Below are positions 38,796 to 46,695 of a stretch of DNA of 46,695 nt, piece by piece. The stretch spans positions 1-46,695 of the forward strand of contig JABMOV010000035.1 of the NCBI GenBank assembly GCA_013203145.1, written 5' to 3'. This stretch comes from Fidelibacterota bacterium (GTDB lineage: Bacteria; Fidelibacterota; Marinisomatia; Marinisomatales; JABMOV01). The first letter of the stretch is position 1. Each line of letters opens with the position of its first letter. Made by a program: the position numbers and the translations under genes. The notes beneath the pieces are model-generated. The model was not told where the DNA came from. It saw nothing but the letters and a program-made list of their open reading frames with translations, and did no database searches.

Positions 38796-40073
38796 ATGAT
38801 TAAAGATATTATTTTACCCGATCTTGGCGAAGGAATCGAATCTGTAGAAGTAAGCGAAGTTCTGGTGAAAATTGGCGATAAGCTGAACATTGACGATCCA
38901 ATTATTATTCTCGAATCAGAAAAGGCGTCCATGGAAATCCCTTCAAATGATGCCGGGCTAGTCAAAGAAGTTCTTGTGTCAACGGGTGACGAAATTGTAC
39001 CGGGCGCGATTTTGCTAAAAGTTGAAACAGCCGAAGAAGATGCTATTGATGGAAAAGCTGATAAACCATTAACAGAATCAGCAAAGGAAGAGGTTTCTCA
39101 GCAAAAGCAAGAAGTAGAAACTAAAATTGAGGCACAAGCATCACCAACGCCCCCAGCGCCATCGAAAAAATCATCATTTGCCAGTCCGTCTGTCAGACGA
39201 TTTGCTAGGGAACTTGGCGCCAACTTATCACTGGTAAGCGGTACTGGTTCGAAAAGCCGAGTCACCAAAGAAGATGTACAGAGTTATATTAAAGCAGCGT
39301 TGGCGGGAGCGGGAATCGGACAACCAAGAATTGTGACGATGCCGGCAATTGATTTTTCTAAATGGGGCGAAATTGAATCTGTAAAGCTTTCAAAAATTAA
39401 ACGGATTACGGGGGAACGCCTTCAACAAGCCTGGCAAACCATCCCCCACGTTACCCAATTTGATGAAGCAGACATTACAGACCTGGAGGCATTTCGAAAA
39501 ACGCTAATGGCATTAAATGAAAACAAAAACCGAAAGGTAACGCTTCTGCCTTTTCTTATGAAGGCGGTTATACAATTGTTGAATGAAATGCCTGAGTTCA
39601 ATACTTCATTGGACAACACAGGACAAAATCTTATTTACAAAAAATATTTTCATGTTGGAGTCGCCATTGATACACCAAACGGATTGGTTGTACCTGTTTT
39701 TAGAGATGTTGACAAAAAAAGTTTTCGTGAATTATCAGATGAATTGGTTTCAACAAGCGGGAAAGCGCGCGAGAAGAAATTGATGCCTGACGAGATGAAG
39801 GGCGGCTGTTTTACTATATCAAGCCTGGGGGGAATCAGCGGAACGGGATTTACACCCATTGTTAATCCACCAGAAGTTGCAATTTTGGGTGTTTCGCGAT
39901 CGAAAATCGCCCCGGTCTTTCTAAGGGGAAAGTTCACACCAAGAACGATATTGCCCTTTTCCCTGTCTTATGATCATCGGGTAATTGATGGAGCTCAAGC
40001 GGCACGATTTACGAAACGATTTGGTGAAATAGTGACAGATTTCAGTCAACTAAAGGGGCTGGAGTTAACCTGA
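38796..40073 (+). CDS. aceF: Dihydrolipoyllysine acetyltransferase, pyruvate dehydrogenase E2
   Basis: The product has 425 residues. A single lipoyl domain (1-78) has the modified lysine K43 in ESEKASMEIPS. A Glu/Ala/Pro-rich flexible linker leads to the peripheral subunit-binding domain (SPSVRRFARELGANLSLVSGTG, SRVTKEDVQSYI). The catalytic core ends with SYDHRVIDGAQAARF, carrying the family's His and Asp. It accepts acetyl groups from E1 and passes them to CoA. E. coli AceF usually has two or three lipoyl domains; this one has one. The last base of its TGA is the first base of the lpdA ATG. Confidence 0.95.
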   Translation: MIKDIILPDLGEGIESVEVSEVLVKIGDKLNIDDPIIILESEKASMEIPSNDAGLVKEVLVSTGDEIVPGAILLKVETAEEDAIDGKADKPLTESAKEEVSQQKQEVETKIEAQASPTPPAPSKKSSFASPSVRRFARELGANLSLVSGTGSKSRVTKEDVQSYIKAALAGAGIGQPRIVTMPAIDFSKWGEIESVKLSKIKRITGERLQQAWQTIPHVTQFDEADITDLEAFRKTLMALNENKNRKVTLLPFLMKAVIQLLNEMPEFNTSLDNTGQNLIYKKYFHVGVAIDTPNGLVVPVFRDVDKKSFRELSDELVSTSGKAREKKLMPDEMKGGCFTISSLGGISGTGFTPIVNPPEVAILGVSRSKIAPVFLRGKFTPRTILPFSLSYDHRVIDGAQAARFTKRFGEIVTDFSQLKGLELT

Positions 40074-41497
40074 TGAGCAAAACAACAAACCATACAGAGC
40101 TTGTAGTGATTGGCGCCGGTCCTGGCGGATATGCTGCAGCTTTTCGAGCAGCGGATTTAGGAAAAGAAGTTACGTTGGTGGATAAAAACCAAGAACTGGG
40201 CGGAGTGTGTCTGAATCGTGGGTGTATACCTTCAAAAGCGCTTCTTCATATAGCAAAAGTAATGGACGAGGCAACAGCATTAAAAAAACACGGCGTACTT
40301 TACGGAGAACCCGCCATTGATCTGGATGGTGTGCGGGGATTTAAAGACAAAGTTGTTTCACAATTAAATCGCGGCATTGCACAAATGGCAAAAGCGCGAA
40401 ACATTAAAGTAATCCAGGGAACAGCTACGTTTTCTTCCGACAAATCTCTAGAGGTTGAGACAGTTGACGGCAAACACGAGTTGACATTTGATAATGCAAT
40501 TATCGCCACAGGATCACGTCCATCTACAATTCCCGGGTTTCCCATGGATCACAAAAACGTCCTCACTTCTACGGGCGCTCTGAAACTTGAGGACATCCCT
40601 GAACGATTGCTGGTTGTTGGCGGTGGCTATATTGGCTTGGAAATGGGAACCGTGTATCGATCTCTGGGGTCGAAAGTCACTGTAGTTGAATTTATGCCAA
40701 ACCTTCTTCCTGGTGCCGATCAGGACCTGGTTAAACCCCTTCATCGCAAACTAAAAAAAGATTTCGAAAAGATTTATGTTTCAACAAAGGTCGCGAAGAT
40801 AGAGTCAGAAAAAGACGGATCGTTAGAAGTAACCTTTGAGGCTGGAGATAAAATATTTAATGAAACCTTCGACAAGGTGTTGATTTCTGTTGGACGAAAA
40901 CCAAACTCTGAAGACCTGGGCTTAGAAAAGGTGGGCGTTACACCAACGGATAGAGGTTTTATTTCTGTTAACCAAAAGCAGCAAACAATCGTTCCCCACA
41001 TCTACGCCATTGGCGATATTACAGGGGATCCCATGTTGGCGCACAAGGCAACCCACGAAGGCAAAGTTGCAGCCGAAGTAATCGCAGGTTTACCAGCATC
41101 TTTTGACGCCAAAGCTATTCCAGCGGTGATTTTTACTGACCCGGAAATTGCCTGGGTGGGGCTTACTGAGACAGAAGCAAAAGAAAAAGGAATTCCCTAT
41201 GAAAAAGGCGAATTCCCCTGGGCTGCCAGCGGCCGCTCTTTGGCAATAGGAAGAAACGAGGGTCGCACAAAGATTCTTTTTGATCCGGAAACAAAACGCA
41301 CTATCGGTGTAGGAATCGTAGGTCCGAACGCCGGCGATCTTATCGGAGAAGGCGTTTTGGCAATTGAAATGGGTGCAGATGCAGAGGATATTAGTTTGTC
41401 TATCCATCCCCACCCAACATTAACAGAAACATTCGCCAATGCAGCCGAAGTCTATGAGGGAACCGTGACAGACTTATACATTCCAAAGAAAATATAA
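40073..41497 (+). CDS. lpdA: Dihydrolipoyl dehydrogenase (E3)
   Basis: This FAD disulfide oxidoreductase re-oxidises dihydrolipoyl groups and makes NADH. The 474 residues contain the FAD motif VVIGAGPGGYAAAFRAADLG, the redox-active cysteines C46 and C51 (GGVCLNRGCIPSKALLH), the NAD-binding VVGGGYIGLEMGTVYRSLG, the second FAD motif YAIGDITGDPMLAHKATHEG and the C-terminal catalytic histidine region HPHPTLTE. It overlaps aceF by one base. Because it follows E1 and E2, it most likely serves pyruvate dehydrogenase, though E3 is often shared with other 2-oxo-acid complexes. Confidence 0.97.
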   Translation: MSKTTNHTELVVIGAGPGGYAAAFRAADLGKEVTLVDKNQELGGVCLNRGCIPSKALLHIAKVMDEATALKKHGVLYGEPAIDLDGVRGFKDKVVSQLNRGIAQMAKARNIKVIQGTATFSSDKSLEVETVDGKHELTFDNAIIATGSRPSTIPGFPMDHKNVLTSTGALKLEDIPERLLVVGGGYIGLEMGTVYRSLGSKVTVVEFMPNLLPGADQDLVKPLHRKLKKDFEKIYVSTKVAKIESEKDGSLEVTFEAGDKIFNETFDKVLISVGRKPNSEDLGLEKVGVTPTDRGFISVNQKQQTIVPHIYAIGDITGDPMLAHKATHEGKVAAEVIAGLPASFDAKAIPAVIFTDPEIAWVGLTETEAKEKGIPYEKGEFPWAASGRSLAIGRNEGRTKILFDPETKRTIGVGIVGPNAGDLIGEGVLAIEMGADAEDISLSIHPHPTLTETFANAAEVYEGTVTDLYIPKKI

Positions 41498-41998
41498 ATG
41501 ACCAAACGATCACCAATTCAAAGAATGCTGGGCGTTAGTATTCCCGGCCTACTCGTTACTATTGCCGCTTGGAGCGTTTGCCTGTCGATTGACATTTTTA
41601 TACCAATTCCTGAAATGAAAATAACTTTTTGGTTAAGTTGGACGCTCATTGCCATGTTTGGAGGGGATCTTCTCTATTTGCTCATTAGCAGTTTCATTCA
41701 ATTAAAGAAATCTGAATGGGGCAACAAATTGGCAATCGAAGGACCATATCAATTTGTACGGCACCCTTTTTATAGCGGTTTGATTTATTCAGTTACGGGG
41801 TTGATTGCAATTTCCCAACAATCGTGGTCTTTGCTGATATCGGTATTGCCATTATCAATATATTGGTCATGGCTGGTTCAAAAGGAGGAGCGGTCTTTGG
41901 TGAAGCAATTTGGAAAAAGATATCAAGATTATATGAAAACAACTGGTCAGTTTTTCCCCTCCAGGGAAAGCCTGAAAAAAGTTGCTGAAAAGAATTAG
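41498..41998 (+). CDS. Isoprenylcysteine methyltransferase-like membrane protein
   Basis: The 166-residue protein has about four hydrophobic helices. It has the ICMT/PEMT-type SAM-binding signature GPYQFVRHPFYSG followed by EERSLVKQFGKRYQDYM near the C-terminus. Bacterial members methylate various small molecules or lipids; the substrate is unknown. It starts immediately after the lpdA stop, so it belongs to the same transcript, but a metabolic link to pyruvate dehydrogenase is not obvious. The 216-base gap after it shows no gene. Confidence 0.82.
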   Translation: MTKRSPIQRMLGVSIPGLLVTIAAWSVCLSIDIFIPIPEMKITFWLSWTLIAMFGGDLLYLLISSFIQLKKSEWGNKLAIEGPYQFVRHPFYSGLIYSVTGLIAISQQSWSLLISVLPLSIYWSWLVQKEERSLVKQFGKRYQDYMKTTGQFFPSRESLKKVAEKN

Positions 41999-42214
41999 AA
42001 ATAGGCGATACAATGCTCCTTATTTGGTTTTGTTTAAAACGTGCAGAAACCGTTGCAACTAATCGTTGAAGACGTGAAATTTGTGGCTGGTTGGACGAAC
42101 GTTTAACAGGCATAAGTAGAATTGATTTATTCTCAATCCAAAGACATCCAAAGAACAATATTGCTGTCAATAAACGGACTGAGAGCATCTTCTAATTAAA
42201 CAAAGAGATATCAA

Positions 42215-44995
42215 ATGAAAAAAATCATCTTTGCCCTTCTGGGCAGTCTTGTATTAACAGGTGGAATTATGGCAAAAACAAATGTTGAGGGATATGAGTT
42301 TGTAAAAACCTCTGGCGGGATTGAGGAATACAAACTTACCTCAAACGGTTTAACAGTATTATTAATGGAGGATCACTCCGCACCGGTTGCAACCTTTATG
42401 GTTACATACCACGTGGGATCACGAAATGAGGCCATTGGATACACAGGCTCCACCCACGTGTTAGAACATTTAATGTTTAAAGGTTCAACGGAGTTCAACA
42501 AAGAAAAAGGCACTCCAATCTGGACGCTTCTCCAAGACGTGGGCGCACAAATCAACGCCACAACCTGGATGGATAGGACCAATTATTTTGAGCTAATGCC
42601 CAGCGAACACCTGGAACGTGCAATACGCATCGAAGCTGATCGTATGCGGAACGCATTTATTCGCGAAGAGGACAGACAATCAGAGATGACCGTAGTTCGC
42701 AACGAATTTGATCGCGGAGAAAATGACCCCTTTAGCGTTTTGGATAAAAATGTTTGGGCTACAGCGTATCAGGCCCACCCTTATCATCATTCTACCATTG
42801 GATGGAAAGAAGACATTGAGAACGTTCCGATTGAACGCTTGAAAGAATTTTATGATACATTTTACTGGCCAAATAATTCTACAGTAACAGTTATTGGAGA
42901 CTTTGAGGTTGCCGAAGCATTAAAAATGGTAAAAGAACATTTTGGTAAACATAGCTCTAGCCCCCACGAAATTCCTGAAATGTATACAAAAGAACCAAAA
43001 CAAGAAGGTCCGCGTCGGATTGTTATTAAACGTTCAGGACAAAATGCCATCGTTGGCATTGCGTATAAAACGCCGGAAGGTTCTCATGAAGACACTTACC
43101 CGCTTCAAATTATGTCGGGAATTCTTGGCAATGGAAAATCTAGCCGTTTATACAAAAGTATTGTGGACAAAGGTTTAGCAACGTCTCTGTTTATGTGGGA
43201 TTTCCCCTTCCACGACAATGGATTGTTTGTCGCGTATGCTTTCCTTACGCCTGGAACCGATCCAGACGAAGTCGAAGGAATTATCCTGACAGAATTAGAA
43301 AACCTTAAGCAAAATGGAGTCACAAAAGAAGAAGTGGCGAGAGCGCAGGCACAAATTCGTGCGGATGAAGCTTTCAGCAGAGACGGCTCTTATTCCGTTG
43401 CGGGTCAGCTCAACGAATCCATTGCTATGGGCGATTGGACTTATTACACAACATTCGTAGAAAATATTGAGAAGGTTACACCCGATGACGTAAAGCGCGT
43501 TGCGAATACTTATCTAGACGAAGACCAAAGCACAACCGGTGTTTTTATTCCTGTAGCGAAAGACCAACAATCCAATGCAGGTTCGGTGGGCGAAAACGAT
43601 CTGGGCGCAAAAGCAGTACATCAACCGTTGAATTGGCGACCCGAAAACGGACTTTCTGTAGGTGGCCCATTAGCTGCGGTTCCGGCCTCTGGCGGATCTG
43701 GGGCGGCAATGGCCGATCAGATAAAAACGAAGGAAGTCGTCAAGGGGCTAACATTAATGACCATGTCAACACCCGTCAAAGACGTTGTTACCATAACAGG
43801 AAGTTTTTTAGGTGGAGATGAATTTAGTCCGGCCTCTAATGGTAAAATTGCAGATCTAACAGCGGCAATGTTAGACCAGGGCACTAAAAAACAGGATAAA
43901 TTTGAAATTAGCGAAAAACTGGAATCAGTCGGAGCAGAGTTAAGTTTTTACAGTAGCCAGTATCATGTTGGGTTTGATATCCGATGTTTAAAAAATGATG
44001 TTCCATTGGCGATCGAATTATTGGCAGAACAATTGAAAGAACCAGCCTTTAATGAAGAAGACCTGGAAACAACCAAAAAACGGTATATGGGTCAATTGCA
44101 GCGTGCAAAAGAAAGTACCCGAGGACAAGCGTTTAGAGAATTTATGCGCACCCTGTACCCAGAAGGACATCCAAATTATTCTTTCACCGTTGATGAAGAA
44201 ATCGAAATGGTGGAAAAGGTTACAGCTACCGATTTGAAAGCCTTCCAAAAAGAAAATTATGGATTGGGATCTATGACCGTTGTGGCCGTTGGCGATATTG
44301 ACGAAAAGGCCCTGGCGAAATCATTAAAAAAGCATTTTAAAGGTTGGAAGAAATCTCCTTTAAAACTTGAAAAAACGGACAAAAAAGCCAACCCGGGAAA
44401 AAAGGTTGTGAGCAATGTGACAATACAAGACAAGACCAGCACAGACACCTACTTTGGTCAAGCCATTGGTATTGATCGAGATCATGAGGATTATTATCCC
44501 TTTTTTGTTGGTGTGTATGTGTTAGGCGGAAATTTTTCAGCGCGCTTGATGCAAACTGTACGTGACGAACAAGGTTTAACCTACGGCATAGGATCTTCGG
44601 TGCGTGGCGTTGACAACGGTAAAGATGGCTATTGGTATACCTGGGGAACCTTTGGACCATCCTTGCTGGATCAAGGAAAAACGGCTACGATGGAGCAAGT
44701 TTCAAAATGGACTGAAGAAGGAATCTCCGAAGAAGAGCTTTCCGCAAAAAAATCAACAATTACAGGTTCTTACAAAGTTGGACTAGCAACTACCAGCGGA
44801 AAAGCCGGTCAAATTTTGACAAACGCTGAACGTGGAAGACCCGTTGAATATTTGGATAAATATCCATCATTGATTAATGCTTTAACATTGGAGCAAGTAA
44901 ACGCTGCCATTAAAAAGTATGCTGATCCATCTTCTCTTGTAACCGTTACAGCGGGGACAATTGACGAAAATGGTAAGCCGACAGAAAAAGAATAG
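42215..44995 (+). CDS. M16 family zinc metallopeptidase, exported
   Basis: The 926-residue protein carries two fused M16 halves. A signal peptide (about 1-20, ending GGIMA) sends it out of the cytoplasm. The first half has the inverted zinc motif HVLEH (H81, E84, H85), with E164 in VVRNEFDRGEND as the likely third ligand. The second half (from about 510) lacks the HxxEH motif and is the usual inactive partner, with DEQGLTYGIGSSVRG typical of the C-terminal half. Relatives degrade small peptides in the periplasm. A clear terminator follows it. Confidence 0.94.
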   Translation: MKKIIFALLGSLVLTGGIMAKTNVEGYEFVKTSGGIEEYKLTSNGLTVLLMEDHSAPVATFMVTYHVGSRNEAIGYTGSTHVLEHLMFKGSTEFNKEKGTPIWTLLQDVGAQINATTWMDRTNYFELMPSEHLERAIRIEADRMRNAFIREEDRQSEMTVVRNEFDRGENDPFSVLDKNVWATAYQAHPYHHSTIGWKEDIENVPIERLKEFYDTFYWPNNSTVTVIGDFEVAEALKMVKEHFGKHSSSPHEIPEMYTKEPKQEGPRRIVIKRSGQNAIVGIAYKTPEGSHEDTYPLQIMSGILGNGKSSRLYKSIVDKGLATSLFMWDFPFHDNGLFVAYAFLTPGTDPDEVEGIILTELENLKQNGVTKEEVARAQAQIRADEAFSRDGSYSVAGQLNESIAMGDWTYYTTFVENIEKVTPDDVKRVANTYLDEDQSTTGVFIPVAKDQQSNAGSVGENDLGAKAVHQPLNWRPENGLSVGGPLAAVPASGGSGAAMADQIKTKEVVKGLTLMTMSTPVKDVVTITGSFLGGDEFSPASNGKIADLTAAMLDQGTKKQDKFEISEKLESVGAELSFYSSQYHVGFDIRCLKNDVPLAIELLAEQLKEPAFNEEDLETTKKRYMGQLQRAKESTRGQAFREFMRTLYPEGHPNYSFTVDEEIEMVEKVTATDLKAFQKENYGLGSMTVVAVGDIDEKALAKSLKKHFKGWKKSPLKLEKTDKKANPGKKVVSNVTIQDKTSTDTYFGQAIGIDRDHEDYYPFFVGVYVLGGNFSARLMQTVRDEQGLTYGIGSSVRGVDNGKDGYWYTWGTFGPSLLDQGKTATMEQVSKWTEEGISEEELSAKKSTITGSYKVGLATTSGKAGQILTNAERGRPVEYLDKYPSLINALTLEQVNAAIKKYADPSSLVTVTAGTIDENGKPTEKE

Positions 44996-45009
44996 CATAC
45001 AATAAACAT

Positions 45010-45050
45010 AACATTGCGGGAGTTTTGAACTTCCGCAATGTTCCTTTTAC
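45010..45050 (+). terminator. Terminator after the M16 peptidase gene
   Basis: A 15-base-pair stem (AACATTGCGG, one G-U pair, AGTT against AACT, CCGCAATGTT) with a three-base loop is followed by CCTTTT. It starts 15 bases past the stop. Confidence 0.85.
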
Positions 45051-45074
45051 CGCTTCTACTCTATAATTTCAAAT

Positions 45075-45530
45075 ATGGATATAATATTAATAGCAGCCAT
45101 CACCGCCGATGGATATATCGCCCGCAACGAAAACGATCCTGTAACCTGGAGCGAAGATTTACACGTATTCAAAGAACAGACAATGGGATTCCCCGTTATT
45201 ATGGGTTCTAATACGGCGAAGACAATTGACAAGGAATTAGAAGGTCGTAAAACTATCGTTGTACACCGTGACGACGAACCAAAAATGATTCTCGAAAATA
45301 TTAAAGCCAAGAAATGTTTTATTGCCGGTGGCGGTAGAACAAACACAATGTTTGCACCCTTTCTCACGCATCTTTATTTAACAATCCACCCACTCGTGTT
45401 TGGTAAAGGGATTCCATTGTTTACGGGGTTAGAAGAACGATTGTTTTTGGAACTCATTAAAGCGGTTGATGTGGTTCCGGGAAAAGGTATAATTCAGTAT
45501 CAATATAAAAGTCAAAAGACAAAAATGTAA
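45075..45530 (+). CDS. RibD C-terminal/dihydrofolate reductase-like protein
   Basis: The 151-residue protein is a single DHFR-fold domain. It shows IILIAAITADGYIARN, VIMGSNTAKTI, IAGGGRTNTMFAPFL and LTIHPLVFGKGIPLF, matching the RibD C-terminal reductase superfamily. It binds NADPH in relatives, but lacks the deaminase half of RibD and has no riboflavin neighbours, so its substrate is unknown. It is its own unit, between two terminators. Confidence 0.8.
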   Translation: MDIILIAAITADGYIARNENDPVTWSEDLHVFKEQTMGFPVIMGSNTAKTIDKELEGRKTIVVHRDDEPKMILENIKAKKCFIAGGGRTNTMFAPFLTHLYLTIHPLVFGKGIPLFTGLEERLFLELIKAVDVVPGKGIIQYQYKSQKTKM

Positions 45531-45623
45531 AAATCTTTTTCATAAGAACAAAATCAGTGAAACCCATCACAAACACAAAAGCTAAATAGACTTAATTTTG
45601 AGCTCTCCAATTCCAACAATCCC

Positions 45624-46469
45624 TTATATAAGCCCTGATTTATCGGGGCTTTTCTTTTTCTGGCATTTTGGACAAATATGAGTTCCCCGCTGAGAGACTT
45701 TGATTTTTTTGATAGTTGTCCCACACCGATGACATTCTTGCCCATGGCGGTCAAAAACATTAAGAGCGTCTCTAAAATTGCCCTTCGAACCTTCGCCGAA
45801 ATAGAAATTAATTATAGTCGTTCCCTGCTGTTCAATAGCTTTGGACAAAATACTTCTTAATGCCTGGTATAGCCGATTTGATTTTATGCGACTTATAGAG
45901 TTTGAATGTGTTTCGGGATGAATTCGCGCCGCCCACAAAGCTTCATCGGCATAGATATTTCCAACCCCAGCAATAAACGATTGGTCAAGCAACAAGCCCT
46001 TTATTTGTCGCTTATATTTGTGGAGAGATTGATAAAAGTTAATTGACGAAAAAGTATCGTCTAACGGTTCAGGTCCCAGCTTGTTTTCTAGATTCGTCAA
46101 AGAATCATGATAATGAATACGACCGAATTTTCTATAATCCTTGAAGTAGAGTTCCGACCCATCTGTGAAAATGAATTTGGCCGTTATATGCTTCGGCTTG
46201 TCATCATCAGATAAAGAAAAGAGCAATCGCCCGGTCATTCTTAAATGGATAGTTAAAAACCCAGATTCAAGAACAATAATGATATACTTAGCACGACGAT
46301 ATATATCTGTTATTTGCTGTCCGGCTGATTTTGTTTGCAGCGTTAAGGCTAACTGTGGAGCAAAGACATTTATATAATCATTGCAAGGGGAAATACAGTC
46401 AATGGTTTTTCCCATTAAGCGCGGTCTAATGCTTTTTACGACAGTTTCTACTTCTGGTAATTCAGGCAT
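45624..46469 (-). CDS. mutM: Formamidopyrimidine-DNA glycosylase
   Basis: This base-excision enzyme removes 8-oxoguanine and ring-opened purines and nicks the site. The 281 residues begin MPELPEVETV, which gives the catalytic P2 and E3 after Met removal. The helix-two-turn-helix region includes QSFIAGVGNIYADEALW. The zinc finger has C246, C249, C266 and C269 (CHRC with CPKC). Length is typical, with about ten extra basic residues (KKKSPDKSGLI) after the zinc finger. Those residues overlap the plus-strand terminator of the neighbouring gene. Confidence 0.96.
   Translation of the reverse strand: MPELPEVETVVKSIRPRLMGKTIDCISPCNDYINVFAPQLALTLQTKSAGQQITDIYRRAKYIIIVLESGFLTIHLRMTGRLLFSLSDDDKPKHITAKFIFTDGSELYFKDYRKFGRIHYHDSLTNLENKLGPEPLDDTFSSINFYQSLHKYKRQIKGLLLDQSFIAGVGNIYADEALWAARIHPETHSNSISRIKSNRLYQALRSILSKAIEQQGTTIINFYFGEGSKGNFRDALNVFDRHGQECHRCGTTIKKIKVSQRGTHICPKCQKKKSPDKSGLI
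45630..45660 (+). terminator. Terminator of the RibD/DHFR-like gene, inside the end of mutM
   Basis: On the plus strand AAGCCCTGA and TCGGGGCTT form a nine-pair stem (one T-G) with a TTTA loop, followed by TTCTTTTTC. It lies 100 bases after the plus-strand stop and within the last codons of the convergent mutM gene. Confidence 0.75.
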
Positions 46470-46548
46470 TTGTACTAATCTTTTTCACGGATAATAATAC
46501 CATTAATGTTTGGACGAACCTTGGTAAATTAACAATCCGAACAATCAT

Positions 46549-46695
46549 ATGAAAAAAACAACGATCATATTTTCTGTCGCCATCTTCCTCTTTACATACC
46601 TATCCGCTTTTAATGAAGCCGAATATCCGTCAGGTGGGAAAATAAGCGCACTCCAGGCCGCATACGATGTGAATTATTATGAGATTCATTTAAAA
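46549..46695 (+). CDS. Start of an exported protein, probable M1 aminopeptidase (partial)
   Basis: An ATG at 46549 opens a frame to the right edge (49 codons, no stop). The protein begins MKKTTIIFSVAIFLFTYLSA, a standard signal peptide. It continues with ALQAAYDVNYYEIHLK, which resembles the first strand of M1 family aminopeptidases (pattern YDV..Y...L). The catalytic HExxH lies beyond the window, so the family call is tentative. The 79-base gap to mutM must hold both divergent promoters. Confidence 0.5.
   Translation, partial: MKKTTIIFSVAIFLFTYLSAFNEAEYPSGGKISALQAAYDVNYYEIHLK

Overview
The window looks like the replication-origin neighbourhood of a moderately AT-rich bacterium. It has a Gram-negative cell plan: SurA-type periplasmic chaperones, lipoproteins with lipoboxes, YidC with a large periplasmic domain, and a large multidomain secreted protein. 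Gene style suggests the FCB superphylum, possibly Candidatus Marinimicrobia. That placement is inference from gene content only; no database search was made. No mobile element, CRISPR array, rRNA or tRNA was found, and every large stretch is tightly coding.

Layout. (1) Positions 1-3675, minus strand: the N-terminal 1,225 residues of a very large exported protein that runs off the left edge. (2) 3851-5209, minus: dnaA, starting with a GTG that lies inside a DnaA box. (3) 5377-15927, plus: an almost gapless operon rpmH-yidD-yidC-mnmE-mnmG-mfd-lipoprotein-surA. The usual rnpA is absent between rpmH and yidD. Two parS-like palindromes sit exactly at the mnmG and mfd starts. (4) 15928-16374: a very AT-rich intergenic region with DnaA boxes and a CTA-TTA repeat run beside one box, the best oriC candidate. 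(5) 16375-25344: a hotdog protein, dnaN, recF, dciA, gyrB, gyrA, a YggS-type PLP protein and a conserved-looking unknown. (6) 25358-31226: a prolyl oligopeptidase lipoprotein, a CheY-like receiver, psuG (minus), a tiny minus-strand gene with its own terminator, a divergent unknown gene and a MATE transporter. (7) 31356-41998: a pyruvate block made of pyruvate:ferredoxin oxidoreductase, a DHOD-like flavoprotein, then aceE-aceF-lpdA and an isoprenylcysteine-methyltransferase-like membrane protein. (8) 42215-46695: an M16 peptidase, a RibD/DHFR-like reductase, mutM (minus) and the first codons of a probable M1 aminopeptidase.

How the genes fit together. The left half is the replication, segregation and translation core (DnaA, DnaN, RecF, DciA, gyrase, parS sites, L34, YidC, tRNA-modifying MnmE/MnmG, Mfd). 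The right half is central carbon metabolism, with both an oxygen-sensitive (ferredoxin) and an NAD-linked route from pyruvate to acetyl-CoA side by side, which suggests a facultative or redox-flexible lifestyle. The most interesting non-coding signals are the origin candidate, the parS pair embedded in start regions, and a structured leader in front of aceE.
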